Of a stretch of DNA of 64,000 nt, positions 33,724-42,209 are shown in pieces; the first letter of the stretch is position 1; every line of letters starts with the position of its first letter. Source of the DNA: Williamsia muralis NBRC 105860 (GTDB lineage Bacteria > Actinomycetota > Actinomycetes > Mycobacteriales > Mycobacteriaceae); NCBI RefSeq assembly GCF_001598915.1, contig NZ_BDAP01000002.1, positions 1 through 64,000 on the forward strand, given 5' to 3'. A model generated the notes under the pieces. That model saw only the letters and a program-made list of their open reading frames with translations. It made no database searches and was not told the DNA's origin. The translations under genes and the position numbers were made by a program.

Positions 33724-34104
33724 TCAGTCAACCAATGTGAAATTGTTGTTGTCCCAGTTGATGTCCCATGAAGTGGTCGCCGCGAAGATTCGCTTCGGCC
33801 ACGGGAGGTCATAGAAGTAGCAATCGCCGTAGTTCAACGTCTTGGTCTCACCTGGCGCGATCGTTCCCACCCACCGAGGAGCGACTGGCGCCGGCGTCGT
33901 GGGTACGACAAAGACGTTGTCGGCCGCCGCGGTCCCGGCGTTCGTCACGTTCACGGGACAGCCGAAACCGGTGCCCCAAGACAGCGCCACATCCGTGTAC
34001 CCCGGGGCCGCAGTAGCGGGCGCCGCGGCAACCCACCCTCCCGCCAAGGCCACTACACATGCCAATGAACCAAGTATTCTCCTCATCCAACCCACCCCAT
34101 TCAT
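33724..34104 (-). CDS. Small secreted protein of unknown function
   Basis: From ATG 34104 (alternative 34086) this encodes about 126 residues. A signal peptide is clear: MRRILGSLACVVALAGGWVAAAPATAAP with a probable cut after Ala-Thr-Ala-Ala. The mature part, about 95 residues, contains two Cys that could pair and many aromatic residues (LSWGTGFGCPVNVTN, YGDCYFYDLPWP). A bacterial Ig-like or CARDB-type fold is possible from the VTNAGTAAADNV stretch. No homologue is recognised with confidence. Confidence 0.7.
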   Translation of the reverse strand: MNGVGWMRRILGSLACVVALAGGWVAAAPATAAPGYTDVALSWGTGFGCPVNVTNAGTAAADNVFVVPTTPAPVAPRWVGTIAPGETKTLNYGDCYFYDLPWPKRIFAATTSWDINWDNNNFTLVD

Positions 34105-34392
34105 CTCGATTTCGAATTCTTTCTGAGAAAAAGATAGTCCGGAATGAGTGGATTTATCGGGGAACAAAGAGCGCATAAAACCTCAGTAGTTTTTTGTAGC
34201 GTCAGTAATTAAATCGGTGCCACACGAATCGCACCCAGCTGTATGCGCAGGCGACACTCCACCGCCGAGAGCGTTTTCAAGCTCCCCGACGAACCGCGCG
34301 GACTCATCCGTTCCGGGGACGCGCGTCGCCAGTGCCTCGGGATATGAATGAGGGTCGCAATTTTCTGCGATTTCACCGAGTGGGGGGTTCGC

Positions 34393-34761
34393 GTGCCATA
34401 TCTGAGTCTGATCGTGCTCGTCGTGATGATCGCTGCACTAGTAGACATCATCGGCAGCGACGCTGCCGGAATCCGGGGACTTCCGCGCTGGGCGTGGCTT
34501 CTCCTGGTGATCATCTTGCCGTTGGTCGGATCGATCGTGTGGTTCCTCGCGGGTCGTCCGGTCTCCGGCATCTCGGGCCGGGTCAGCGGTTCAGGTCGCG
34601 CCTCGGCACTCGGCTACCCCGAGTACGACGTCCCGGGACGATTCGAACCGCAAGATCCCGAGGCAGATGCGGAATTCTTGCGGCGATGCCGCGAGCGCGC
34701 GGAACAGCAACGACGTCAAGGTGAACTCGACCGCCGTCGACGTGAGCGCGAGGCCGACTGA
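34393..34761 (+). CDS. Small membrane protein with PLDc_N domain
   Basis: From GTG 34393, preceded by a GGGGGG tract, the 122-residue product has two membrane helices with the phospholipase-D N-terminal (PLDc_N) arrangement: LIVLVVMIAALVDII, a short RGLPRWAWLLLVIILPLVGSIVWFLAGRP, then a charged tail. The tail ends in a basic/acidic helix (RCRERAEQQRRQGELDRRRRERE). No catalytic phospholipase domain follows, so it is a stand-alone N-domain protein, common in actinobacteria. Function unknown. Confidence 0.78.
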   Translation: MPYLSLIVLVVMIAALVDIIGSDAAGIRGLPRWAWLLLVIILPLVGSIVWFLAGRPVSGISGRVSGSGRASALGYPEYDVPGRFEPQDPEADAEFLRRCRERAEQQRRQGELDRRRREREAD

Positions 34762-34862
34762 CTCGCTCGTTCGTCAGCAAACCGCAGCGTCCGCCAGAGT
34801 TGGACCGATTGCGCGACACGGGTCTGGACACATGTCTGGATTTGCAGGTACCGTGACGCCCC

Positions 34863-35603
34863 ATGGGACGCGTGGACGGAAAAGTTGCAATCATCAGCGG
34901 CGGTGCTCGAGGAATGGGCGCATCACATGCGCGGTTACTTGTCGCCGAGGGCGCCAAGGTCGTGATCGGTGACATCTTGGATGACGAGGGCAAGGCGCTC
35001 GCCGATGAGCTCGGTGACGCCGCACGCTATGTGCACCTCGACGTGGCCCAGGCCGATCAATGGCAAGAGGCTGTAGGCATTGCCGTCGGCGAGTTCGGCA
35101 AACTCAACGTTCTGGTCAACAACGCCGGCATTGCCAACGGCAGCTCCATTCAGGCGTTCAAGCACGACAAGTGGCAGAAGATCATCGACGTCAACCTCAC
35201 AGGCACGTTCTACGGAATCCAGGCGTCGACGGATCCGATGATCGCGGCCGGCGGCGGTTCGATCATCAATGTGTCGTCGATCGAAGGACTTCGCGGAGCA
35301 CCTTGGGCCCACGGGTATGTCGCCACGAAATGGGCCGTCCGCGGACTCGCGAAGTCGGTGGCCCTCGAACTCGCCCCCCACAACATCCGGGTCAATTCAC
35401 TGCATCCGGGCTTGATCCGCACACCCATGACCGAGAAGTTCCCTGACGACCTGGTGACGATCCCCCTCGGCCGCCCGGGCAACTCCAGCGAGGTCTCCAC
35501 GTTTGTGTTGTTCCTGGCAAGTGACGAGTCGTCGTACGCCACGGGTACCGAGTTCGTGGTGGACGGCGGGTTGGTCACCGACGTGCCGCACAAGTCCATG
35601 TAA
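34863..35603 (+). CDS. Short-chain dehydrogenase (3-alpha/20-beta-hydroxysteroid dehydrogenase-like)
   Basis: The 246-residue SDR has the cofactor motif SGGARGMG (12-19), Asp at about 37 favouring NAD, NNAGI, the catalytic Ser in INVSSIEG, and Tyr-X-X-X-Lys in YVATKWAV. It closely resembles the mycobacterial fabG3 (Rv2002) 20-beta-hydroxysteroid dehydrogenase. It probably oxidises or reduces a steroid or similar alicyclic hydroxyl. The downstream dehydrogenase gene is on the same strand after 65 bp. Confidence 0.9.
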   Translation: MGRVDGKVAIISGGARGMGASHARLLVAEGAKVVIGDILDDEGKALADELGDAARYVHLDVAQADQWQEAVGIAVGEFGKLNVLVNNAGIANGSSIQAFKHDKWQKIIDVNLTGTFYGIQASTDPMIAAGGGSIINVSSIEGLRGAPWAHGYVATKWAVRGLAKSVALELAPHNIRVNSLHPGLIRTPMTEKFPDDLVTIPLGRPGNSSEVSTFVLFLASDESSYATGTEFVVDGGLVTDVPHKSM

Positions 35604-35668
35604 CGCACATACATGGCAGCACTCGCACGTTGATCGCAAGTCGCACAACACTTCACGAGGAGGCACCC

Positions 35669-36745
35669 ATGGCGATTCGCGTCGCCCATATCGGAACCGG
35701 GAACGTGGGGAGTTTGGCATTGACCCAACTCATCACGAGTGCGGACTACGAACTGACCGCTGTCGGCGTCTCCACAGAGTCCAAGATCGGCCGCGACGCG
35801 GGTGAACTCGCGGGCCTGGACGTCGTCACCGGGATCACCGCGGTCGGCGACATCGACGCGGTGCTCGCGACCGAGCCCGACTGCGTCGTGTACTGCGCGA
35901 TGGGAGACACCCGTACCGGTGATGCGCTCCGGGACTGCCAGAAGATCCTGGAAGCGGGCGTCAACGTTGTCGGGTCGTCTCCCGTGATCCTGCAGTACCC
36001 ATGGCAGCTGCTGCCCGACAAGAACATAGCCAGGGTTGAGGCGTCGGCGAAACAAGGCGATGCCAGCATCTTCATCACCGGCGTCGACCCCGGCTTCGCC
36101 AACGACCTCATCCCGCTCGCGCTGGCCGGGACGTGCCAGCGTATCGAGCAGGTCCGCGTCATGGAGATCGCCGACTACGCCACCTACGACGGCGCAATCG
36201 TGATGTTCGACGTGATGGGCTTCGGCAAACCGCTCGACGAACTCCCGATCCTCTTTCAGCCTGGCATCCTCGGATTCACCTGGGGCACAACGATCCGCCA
36301 GCTTGCTGCCGGTCTCGGCATCGAGGTGGACGAGATCACCGAGAGCTTCGAGCTCGAACCCGCGCCAGATTCGTTTGACGTCGCTGTCGGACGAATCGAG
36401 AAGGGCACCGTCGCGGCCATGCGTTTCGAGATCCACGGGAAGGTCAACGGCCACTCGGCCATCGTCGTCGAACACGTCACTCGACTACGCGACGACCTCC
36501 GGCCCGACTGGGCACGCCCCGCGCAGGAAGGCGGTTCGTACCGCGTGGAGATCACCGGCGAACCCAGCTACACCGTCGACATCTGCCCCACCAGCGAGAA
36601 GGGCGACCACAACCATGCCGCGATCGTCGCCGCGGCAGGCCGCATCGTCAACGCGATCCCTGAGGTCATCGCAGCGACGCCGGGCATCCACACCACGCTT
36701 GATCTGCCATTGGTGACCGGTCGAGGGCTGTTCGCCCACGCCTGA
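35669..36745 (+). CDS. Dihydrodipicolinate-reductase-like NAD(P)-dependent dehydrogenase
   Basis: The 358-residue product starts MAIRVAHIGTGNVGSLALTQL, a Rossmann opening. It resembles the family annotated as 2,4-diaminopentanoate or amine dehydrogenase-like, which is common beside steroid-type SDR genes in Mycobacteriales. GAGGAGG precedes ATG 35669. A conserved-looking segment ITGVDPGFANDLIPLALAG follows the cofactor domain. The substrate is unknown. It converges on the GGDEF gene with only 29 bp between the stops. Confidence 0.85.
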   Translation: MAIRVAHIGTGNVGSLALTQLITSADYELTAVGVSTESKIGRDAGELAGLDVVTGITAVGDIDAVLATEPDCVVYCAMGDTRTGDALRDCQKILEAGVNVVGSSPVILQYPWQLLPDKNIARVEASAKQGDASIFITGVDPGFANDLIPLALAGTCQRIEQVRVMEIADYATYDGAIVMFDVMGFGKPLDELPILFQPGILGFTWGTTIRQLAAGLGIEVDEITESFELEPAPDSFDVAVGRIEKGTVAAMRFEIHGKVNGHSAIVVEHVTRLRDDLRPDWARPAQEGGSYRVEITGEPSYTVDICPTSEKGDHNHAAIVAAAGRIVNAIPEVIAATPGIHTTLDLPLVTGRGLFAHA

Positions 36746-36774
36746 CGCCCGCGAAGCCCGGAACCTGACCGAGC

Positions 36775-38478
36775 TCAGCGCACCAATTTGATTGCCGCCG
36801 GGGCGAATTCGCGGCTCGGGTGCGACTTGTCGTGCTCCACCGTATGGCCTCCACCGCGGAGTTTGGCCTGGTACATCGCTGTGTCTGCATCGCTGATGAT
36901 GTCCTGGGCAGTGCGCTTCTCGCCGTCGCGAATCCGGACAATGCCCACACTTGTGCGCATCCGGAACTCCTCCCCATTGATCTCGATCGGATCGAGGAGC
37001 AGCAGGTGGATGTCGTCCGAGATGTCTTCCATGTCCTCTTCGTCGACTCCGATCAGCACAGCTACGAACTCGTCACCGCCGACACGCCCCACGAAATGCG
37101 GTGCGGGCAACGCCGCACGCAGCCTTCTGCTCACCGCGATGAGGGCGCGGTCTCCGGCGCGATGACCATGAGAGTCGTTGACGTTCTTCAGTTTGTCGAG
37201 GTCGATGTACATCACCACGTCGATGTCGCCCGAATCTTGTTGTGCGGCGCGGTTCTCCAGCATTGTGGTGAGACGACGCAGTACATAGGAACGGTTGGGC
37301 AGGTCGGTCATCATGTCGTGGTCGGCCGCGTACTCGAGTCGTGCTGCATGCGCCCGACTCTCGGTGACGTCGGTGAACGAGATCACCACCGACGAATGGT
37401 CGGGGTCGTTGGGGCTCAGGACAAAACCATTGCACGACAGCCACACTCTGCTGCCATCGAGGCGGTCGAAACCGACGATCGCGTCGATGACCGGCTTGTG
37501 CGTGGCAGTTACGATCTGCGACGGCCAGTTCTGCGGCGGAATGGGAATGCCATTCAGGTCGACGATGGTGATGCGCTCCGCGGTGGAGCCTGCGGCCCTG
37601 CGCTGTTCGCTCTCGAACATTCGCCGAGCAGCCGGGTTGGCGGATTCGACCATCCCGTCTTGAGAGATGAGCAGCACGCCCTCTTGAAGTGAATTGACGA
37701 CCGAGGTGAACTTGGTCTCGGCTTCGATCTGTGCGGTGTTGTCCGAACAGACCACCACATATCCGCCGTCCATCTCGGAGACAGCCAGACGCATCATCCG
37801 GGGAGTGCCGTCTTTCGCATAGTGCACAACACTTTCGGCGGGTTTGCCGACACGGCGGCGGAGGTTCATCGGCGCCCCCAGTACCTCGGCAACCGGACAG
37901 CCGATCGCCTCGACCGCGGTGGAGCCGTAGATGGACTGTGCGGCAGGATTCCAGCTGACCACTGTTCCGGCGGAATCGGTGGCGATGATGGCGTCGCTGA
38001 CGGTGGCCACCAGCGCGACCTGATGACGGATCGCCTGCTCCGCGGCTTTGGTGGCCGTCAGGTCCCGGAAGATGACCTGGTAGGCAAGGGCACCTCGCCA
38101 CTTCGTGAGGACAGACACGATCTCCATGTCGATGACCGAGCCATCGAATCGGACCATTCGGACCTCGACCGCGTCGGTGAAATCACCGTCCGTCGTGAGT
38201 GAGACCAGCTTCGTGGTGATCTCGCGGATCGAGTCAGGATGCATGAAGTCGGTGATCGGCCGGCCGACCAGGTCGTCGAGCGAAGTGGCGCCGATCTCCA
38301 CGATGGCCGCGCGGTTGACATAAACGATGACACCGCCGGAGTGCACGGCAATCGGATGGGGGTTGTGCTCGACGAGAGTTTGGTAGTGCTCGTGCTCGCG
38401 CAACGCACGCTGCTCGGACGCGTCCTCGACGGCCTCGACGGCCTTTCCGGTGATCACGTCTCTGTTGTTGTCGCTCAT
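36775..38478 (-). CDS. PAS-PAS-PAS-GGDEF diguanylate cyclase
   Basis: From ATG 38478 the protein has 567 residues. Three PAS-type sensor domains occupy about 30-140, 150-265 and 275-395, the third with the PAC-like VVISFTDVTESRAHAA, and a GGDEF domain fills 400-560. The active site reads GGDEF exactly, with LDKLKNVNDSHGHRAGD before it, so it should make cyclic di-GMP. The RxxD product-inhibition site five residues before GGDEF is absent. There is no membrane segment, so it senses a cytoplasmic signal. No EAL domain is linked. Confidence 0.92.
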   Translation of the reverse strand: MSDNNRDVITGKAVEAVEDASEQRALREHEHYQTLVEHNPHPIAVHSGGVIVYVNRAAIVEIGATSLDDLVGRPITDFMHPDSIREITTKLVSLTTDGDFTDAVEVRMVRFDGSVIDMEIVSVLTKWRGALAYQVIFRDLTATKAAEQAIRHQVALVATVSDAIIATDSAGTVVSWNPAAQSIYGSTAVEAIGCPVAEVLGAPMNLRRRVGKPAESVVHYAKDGTPRMMRLAVSEMDGGYVVVCSDNTAQIEAETKFTSVVNSLQEGVLLISQDGMVESANPAARRMFESEQRRAAGSTAERITIVDLNGIPIPPQNWPSQIVTATHKPVIDAIVGFDRLDGSRVWLSCNGFVLSPNDPDHSSVVISFTDVTESRAHAARLEYAADHDMMTDLPNRSYVLRRLTTMLENRAAQQDSGDIDVVMYIDLDKLKNVNDSHGHRAGDRALIAVSRRLRAALPAPHFVGRVGGDEFVAVLIGVDEEDMEDISDDIHLLLLDPIEINGEEFRMRTSVGIVRIRDGEKRTAQDIISDADTAMYQAKLRGGGHTVEHDKSHPSREFAPAAIKLVR

Positions 38479-38832
38479 CGCACGGCTGTCCCCCTCTCGA
38501 TCAAGTACAACATGGGACCCCTGAGACCGTGCTGTGAAAACCCACCAACCTGGACCTGGTTGTTTTGGAGTTGTCGCCGTCGAGACCGAATAGAACGACC
38601 CGGGTGATATGCCGTTAAATTGCGGGTCCGTCGAAACATTTCCGGTCGCCCGTCTTTTCAGAGAAATAGCCACGCGTCCAGAAATGAAATCGGGCGATGC
38701 AAGGCTGCTGCCCCGGGGGCCGGCAAGCGATTGTTGAGACGTCGGCGCACCACGCACAATGAGGCTTGGAATGATGGGGGTTCCGTAGGGTATCGAGATG
38801 TCACCCGCGGGAGGCGGCGACATGGGGGGCCG
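38479..38832. other. Divergent intergenic region, no gene seen
   Basis: The 354 bp between the GGDEF gene and the PAS-like gene contain no convincing coding frame. A bulged hairpin can form around 38537-38566 (AAAAC and CAACC pairing with GGTTG and GTTTT). The stretch 38600-38720 is A+T-richer than its surroundings. It presumably holds both promoters. Confidence 0.5.
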
Positions 38833-39897
38833 ATGACTGTTTCACCCGGCACGTGGTTGTTGATCGCGACCTTTCGCGGTTCCATCGCGGGCGTGGTGGC
38901 CAAGGGCGACAATCCTGCGGTGCCGCCTGGTGCCGATGGGTTCCAACAGCTCAAGCGCGTCGACCTTCCGCTGCCCGCCATCTCGAAACTCGTCAAGCCG
39001 GCCGTCGAGGTCGCCGTGGCGTCGCAGGCCCCTGTTCGCAGAGAGCTACTCCTTCGAGGGGACCGACTGCACGCGTACGCCGAGCCGGTGACCTCTGGTT
39101 CGGGGAACGTTCACGCGGTCTGGGTATGGGTCGGGGGTACAGCCGAGCCGGCATATCCCCATGTCATCACCGGCGCTTGGGAATGGGACCTGCAGAGCCT
39201 GACCGTGATCTACGGCCCTGGCATACCCGACATCTACGGGCGCGATTGGGCGATCGGGAAGCCATATCCACTGCACAACACGGTCGACACCTTCTCGGAA
39301 GCGGACATGGTGACGGCTGCCGCAGTGCTCTCGAGTCGCGCGGACGGCACCCGCTACCCGATGACCGTCCGGATCGATCGCCCCTCAGATGGCCCCGACG
39401 GCAGTTCAGACCCCAGGTCGCTACGAGCGGCCACCGAGGTGGTCAAAACAGATACCGGGTGCTTCTGGCGCGGGGTGACCTGGGACGTGACCCCGTTCGA
39501 CCCGCCTCGCGAGAACCCCCTCCACGCTGCCAACAACCTTCTGGCACAAGAAGTGGACGGGTGGACCGCGATCGTCTACTGGAAGCTGGATCGGTCACAA
39601 ACGCATGGTGACCGCTTCCCCATCATGGTGGCCCGCTGGCAGGGTCAAAAGGTGCTCGATGGCATCCATGTGGACCCAGACAACGGGCGCGCCCGTGTTC
39701 ATCCCGACGATCACGGACTCCCGCACCGTTGGGCGGAGACACTAGAACGCGAGCCTGAGCTCACGGCAACGCTTCGGCTGTGGGGCGACGACGCGCGCTG
39801 GCACACGCTGGATCTCGTCTGCCAACGAGTCAAGGGCACCGAACCCCCGGCGGCCACTGTTCGCATCACTCGACGCGCAGAGCCGCATGGAGATTGA
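38833..39897 (+). CDS. PAS/GAF-like sensory protein of unknown function (possibly DUF5593)
   Basis: From ATG 38833 the product has 354 residues. The opening TWLLIATFRGSIAGVVAKGD and the PAS-like stretch GAWEWDLQSLTVIYGPGIPDIYG recall a protein type I associate with Gordonia and Rhodococcus, annotated DUF5593; this label is from memory. Three units can be seen: an N-terminal alpha/beta domain (1-120), a PAS-like domain (120-235) and a C-terminal part (235-354) with WTAIVYWKLDRSQTHG. It is divergent from the three-PAS GGDEF gene, so the two may act in one signalling route. Confidence 0.7.
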   Translation: MTVSPGTWLLIATFRGSIAGVVAKGDNPAVPPGADGFQQLKRVDLPLPAISKLVKPAVEVAVASQAPVRRELLLRGDRLHAYAEPVTSGSGNVHAVWVWVGGTAEPAYPHVITGAWEWDLQSLTVIYGPGIPDIYGRDWAIGKPYPLHNTVDTFSEADMVTAAAVLSSRADGTRYPMTVRIDRPSDGPDGSSDPRSLRAATEVVKTDTGCFWRGVTWDVTPFDPPRENPLHAANNLLAQEVDGWTAIVYWKLDRSQTHGDRFPIMVARWQGQKVLDGIHVDPDNGRARVHPDDHGLPHRWAETLEREPELTATLRLWGDDARWHTLDLVCQRVKGTEPPAATVRITRRAEPHGD

Positions 39898-40097
39898 CTG
39901 CCTCCGGACGCCCCCGTAACCTGACTAACGCTCTCATGGTCGGCTATCCGTAACAAGTTGTGCCGCTACGAGATACGCCGGGCCGGCGACCTGCTTGGCG
40001 GTGCGTACCAGTCGTGTCTCCGCGGTGTGAAAGCGATTTCGCACACGTCGGTAGTTGGGCACGGACCGCACCACCCGCCGGAAAGGTAGTACTGATC

Positions 40098-40826
40098 ATG
40101 GATCGAGGAGCCGACAGCACGGGGCCACGGCGCGATACTGTTGTCCAGCAGGAGCTTCCACGCAGCGCAAGACCTTACAGTGGCATCGCGTTGCAACTCT
40201 ACGATCTGTTTGTCCTTCGCTTCACCTCCCCGTACGCCTGGGGCTGCCACCGCAAGACGATCTCCGCCCTCTATGCCGAACACTGCACCACCGTGCACGC
40301 GGAGGTGGGTGTCGGGTCCGGGTACTTTCTTTCCCAGCTCGGAAAGACCTGGGACAAGCTGGCGCTCGTCGACCCCAACGACGCAACACTCGCATATGCC
40401 GGAGCGCGCCTCGGGCAAGGACGCCTCACCGGAGAGCAACCCCGGATCGCCGGATACGTGGCCGACATCCTCGTCTCAGACGATTTGCCCCCTAGCCGCT
40501 ACAAGTCCGTCGCCGCCAACTACCTCATCCATTGCCTTCCGGGACCGATGCCGGCCAAGGAACCAGCGGTGGCCAACCTCGCTCGCCTGACCGGCGCGGA
40601 GGGAACACTGTTCGGTGCCACCGTGATCGGTACGGCTCAGCACAATCGTCTCGGTCGCATCCTGATGTGGGCGTGCAATCGAACCGGCGCGTTCGGCAAC
40701 ACCACCGACACCGAAGAGATGTTGCGCGATCTACTCGAGCGGCACTTCTCGGTCGTCACGGTGTGGCGGGAGAACGCCGTCGCCCTCTTTGTCGCGTCGT
40801 CGCCCCGACACTCAAAGGACTCTTAG
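40098..40826 (+). CDS. Class I SAM-dependent methyltransferase
   Basis: The 242-residue enzyme has motif I in VHAEVGVGSGYFL, an acidic residue ending strand 2 (LALVDPN) and the later VAANYLIHCLPG, consistent with a Rossmann-type methyltransferase. It transfers methyl from S-adenosylmethionine to an unidentified small molecule or lipid. The ATG at 40098 is chosen because upstream sequence lacks family similarity. A lower-G+C stretch without clear genes follows. Confidence 0.83.
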   Translation: MDRGADSTGPRRDTVVQQELPRSARPYSGIALQLYDLFVLRFTSPYAWGCHRKTISALYAEHCTTVHAEVGVGSGYFLSQLGKTWDKLALVDPNDATLAYAGARLGQGRLTGEQPRIAGYVADILVSDDLPPSRYKSVAANYLIHCLPGPMPAKEPAVANLARLTGAEGTLFGATVIGTAQHNRLGRILMWACNRTGAFGNTTDTEEMLRDLLERHFSVVTVWRENAVALFVASSPRHSKDS

Positions 40827-41154
40827 GCAACCCCGTCCACTCGGCGGCCGAATCGTTCTTCCGCGTAAAGCGGTAATACCGGCAATACCTCAGTGTTCTC
40901 GGATGAGGTCGCAAACCTCGGCCGCATTGGAGAAGCGGACTGGCCACCACAGCAAACGCGTCCGTCCCGAGCGACATTTCTACGGGCGCCGATTGATCGT
41001 GACATCAATGCGCACACCATTCAGGTCATCCAATGCGCTTCAAGGCACGCGTGAACTCTGTCTTCACCGGAACAATTAATAGACACGTGTCCATGGCGGG
41101 CAAACAATTGCATTCATGCCCGAACGACAATGAATCGAAGGTCCCGAGCTGTTG
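40827..41154. other. Lower-G+C intergenic stretch, no convincing gene
   Basis: This 328-bp stretch is visibly less G+C-rich than the flanking genes and has short A+T runs (for example AACAATTAATAG near 41069). Open frames through it show no recognisable protein. It may carry promoters or be decayed sequence. Confidence 0.45.
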
Positions 41155-41349
41155 TCAATTGGCCAGTTCGATGAGCACGATCACACCTATGACCAGGCCC
41201 AAAAGAGCAGTGAGGGCTAGGACCTTCATCAGATCGCCCCCGATCAAGGTGTGTTTTGCCGACGGAATCCGGTCTACATCGACAACGGACGCATCCAGCG
41301 GCATCGATGAATCATCCTTGATTTCCATTGATTCGTTGTAATCGTTCAC
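41155..41349 (-). CDS. Predicted small single-pass membrane protein
   Basis: A 64-residue frame with an acidic, soluble N-terminal half and one hydrophobic helix at the C-terminus (VLALTALLGLVIGVIVLIEL). The start would be GTG 41349, with ATG 41328 possible; neither has a strong ribosome binding site. The composition, polar half plus one clean membrane helix, is unlikely by chance, but the gene lies in a gene-poor stretch and no homologue is recognised. Confidence 0.4.
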   Translation of the reverse strand: MNDYNESMEIKDDSSMPLDASVVDVDRIPSAKHTLIGGDLMKVLALTALLGLVIGVIVLIELAN

Positions 41350-41737
41350 GAAATACCGACCAACTCTGATTTGTACACTTCAAAACCCCCCATGCGGCTT
41401 ATCATGCCACGCACGAGTTGGACGCGCGAGGCCGATAAGACCTACACGGTGAACTTTAATCCCCAACGATCCAGCGACCTACAAATCGTTGCCGACGGTG
41501 CCGCCGGACTCCCCGGGCACCTATCGCAACAACGACGTAGGGCTCGAAGAACAGTTCTGCGGGGTTTGCCCCAGCGGGCACAACACGCCGGCCGAGCGGT
41601 CAGCAGTAGCCAGAACAGTCTCACGGGCGGAGCCATTCAACCGTTCAGACGACGAATCACATCGTCCACGAAACGTTTTGCGGACGGATTGTCTTTTTAG
41701 CCCGCGTACCGACACCAACTTGGCTATCTTTAGCCGC
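41350..41737. other. Gene-poor region upstream of the Lsr2 paralogue
   Basis: Open frames cross these 388 bp (for example 41371-41700 on the plus strand), but their composition and lack of a ribosome binding site make them doubtful. A short hairpin, GGCTA-TCTT-TAGCC (41722-41735), sits directly before the lsr2-like start and overlaps a TATCTT -10-like box. It may be part of its promoter or an autoregulatory site. Confidence 0.4.
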
Positions 41738-42115
41738 ATGGCGAAAAAGACCGTCGTTGAATACGTCGACGACTTGGATGGCAAGCCGGTTCACATTGAT
41801 CAGTTGCACACGATCGAGTGGTCGTGGCTGGGGGTCGACTATGTAATCGACACCAGTGCAACAAATTTGGAGAAGATCGAGACAGGCAGAGTTCCGGTCT
41901 CGACTTTGCTGAGCAAGTCGGCCCGCGTAGGTGGTCGGCGACGGTCGACCGCACCCAAGCACCACACCACCGGCCGCGAGGGGCCTGTGGTCGGCGCCGA
42001 CGAACGTACATCCATTCGGCAATGGGCCCGGGAACAGGGCTATGACATCGGCGATCGCGGACGCATCAGCCAGCAGATCATTGCCGCTTACCGGGAGCAG
42101 TCGGACGGGCGTTGA
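41738..42115 (+). CDS. lsr2: Lsr2-family nucleoid-associated protein (paralogue)
   Basis: The 125-residue product has the full Lsr2 plan. It has an N-terminal dimerisation domain (MAKKTVVEYVDDLDGKPV, then the WLGVDYVIDTSATN strand), a basic linker (RVGGRRRSTAPKHHTTG) and a C-terminal DNA-binding domain (SIRQWAREQGYDIGDRGRISQQIIAAYRE). The Arg-Gly-Arg core of its AT-hook-like motif is intact. Lsr2 bridges A+T-rich DNA and silences foreign genes, like H-NS. The C-terminal domain matches better than the divergent N-terminus, so this is probably a second copy rather than the housekeeping one. It sits at the edge of a lower-G+C stretch. Confidence 0.88.
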   Translation: MAKKTVVEYVDDLDGKPVHIDQLHTIEWSWLGVDYVIDTSATNLEKIETGRVPVSTLLSKSARVGGRRRSTAPKHHTTGREGPVVGADERTSIRQWAREQGYDIGDRGRISQQIIAAYREQSDGR

Positions 42116-42128
42116 ACGGAGACTGGTG

Positions 42129-42204
42129 GCACCAACGTCGTCCCCGTGAGTAATTGTCGAGGGCTATTTACCCTCGGCGATCACGGAGGGGATGACGTTG
42201 GTGC
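42129..42204. repeat. Nested 76-bp inverted repeat between convergent genes
   Basis: Outer arms 42129-42149 (GCACCAACGTCGTCCCC and on) and 42181-42204 are imperfect reverse complements. The inner hairpin CGAGGG (42158-42163) and CCCTCG (42171-42176) encloses CTATTTA. The element fills the gap between the Lsr2-like gene and the GAF regulator, whose stops face each other. It can serve as a bidirectional terminator; the two-level structure also resembles a small palindromic transposable remnant. Confidence 0.65.
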
Positions 42205-42209
42205 GACGA

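Noticed and set aside
38537-38566. Hairpin before the GGDEF gene as a cyclic di-GMP riboswitch
   Set aside because: The structure is a short bulged stem without the conserved riboswitch core, and it lies near the promoter rather than clearly within the leader.
41371-41700. 109-codon plus-strand frame upstream of the Lsr2 paralogue
   Set aside because: Basic, low-complexity second half, no ribosome binding site and no recognisable fold; a decayed gene is possible but not supportable.
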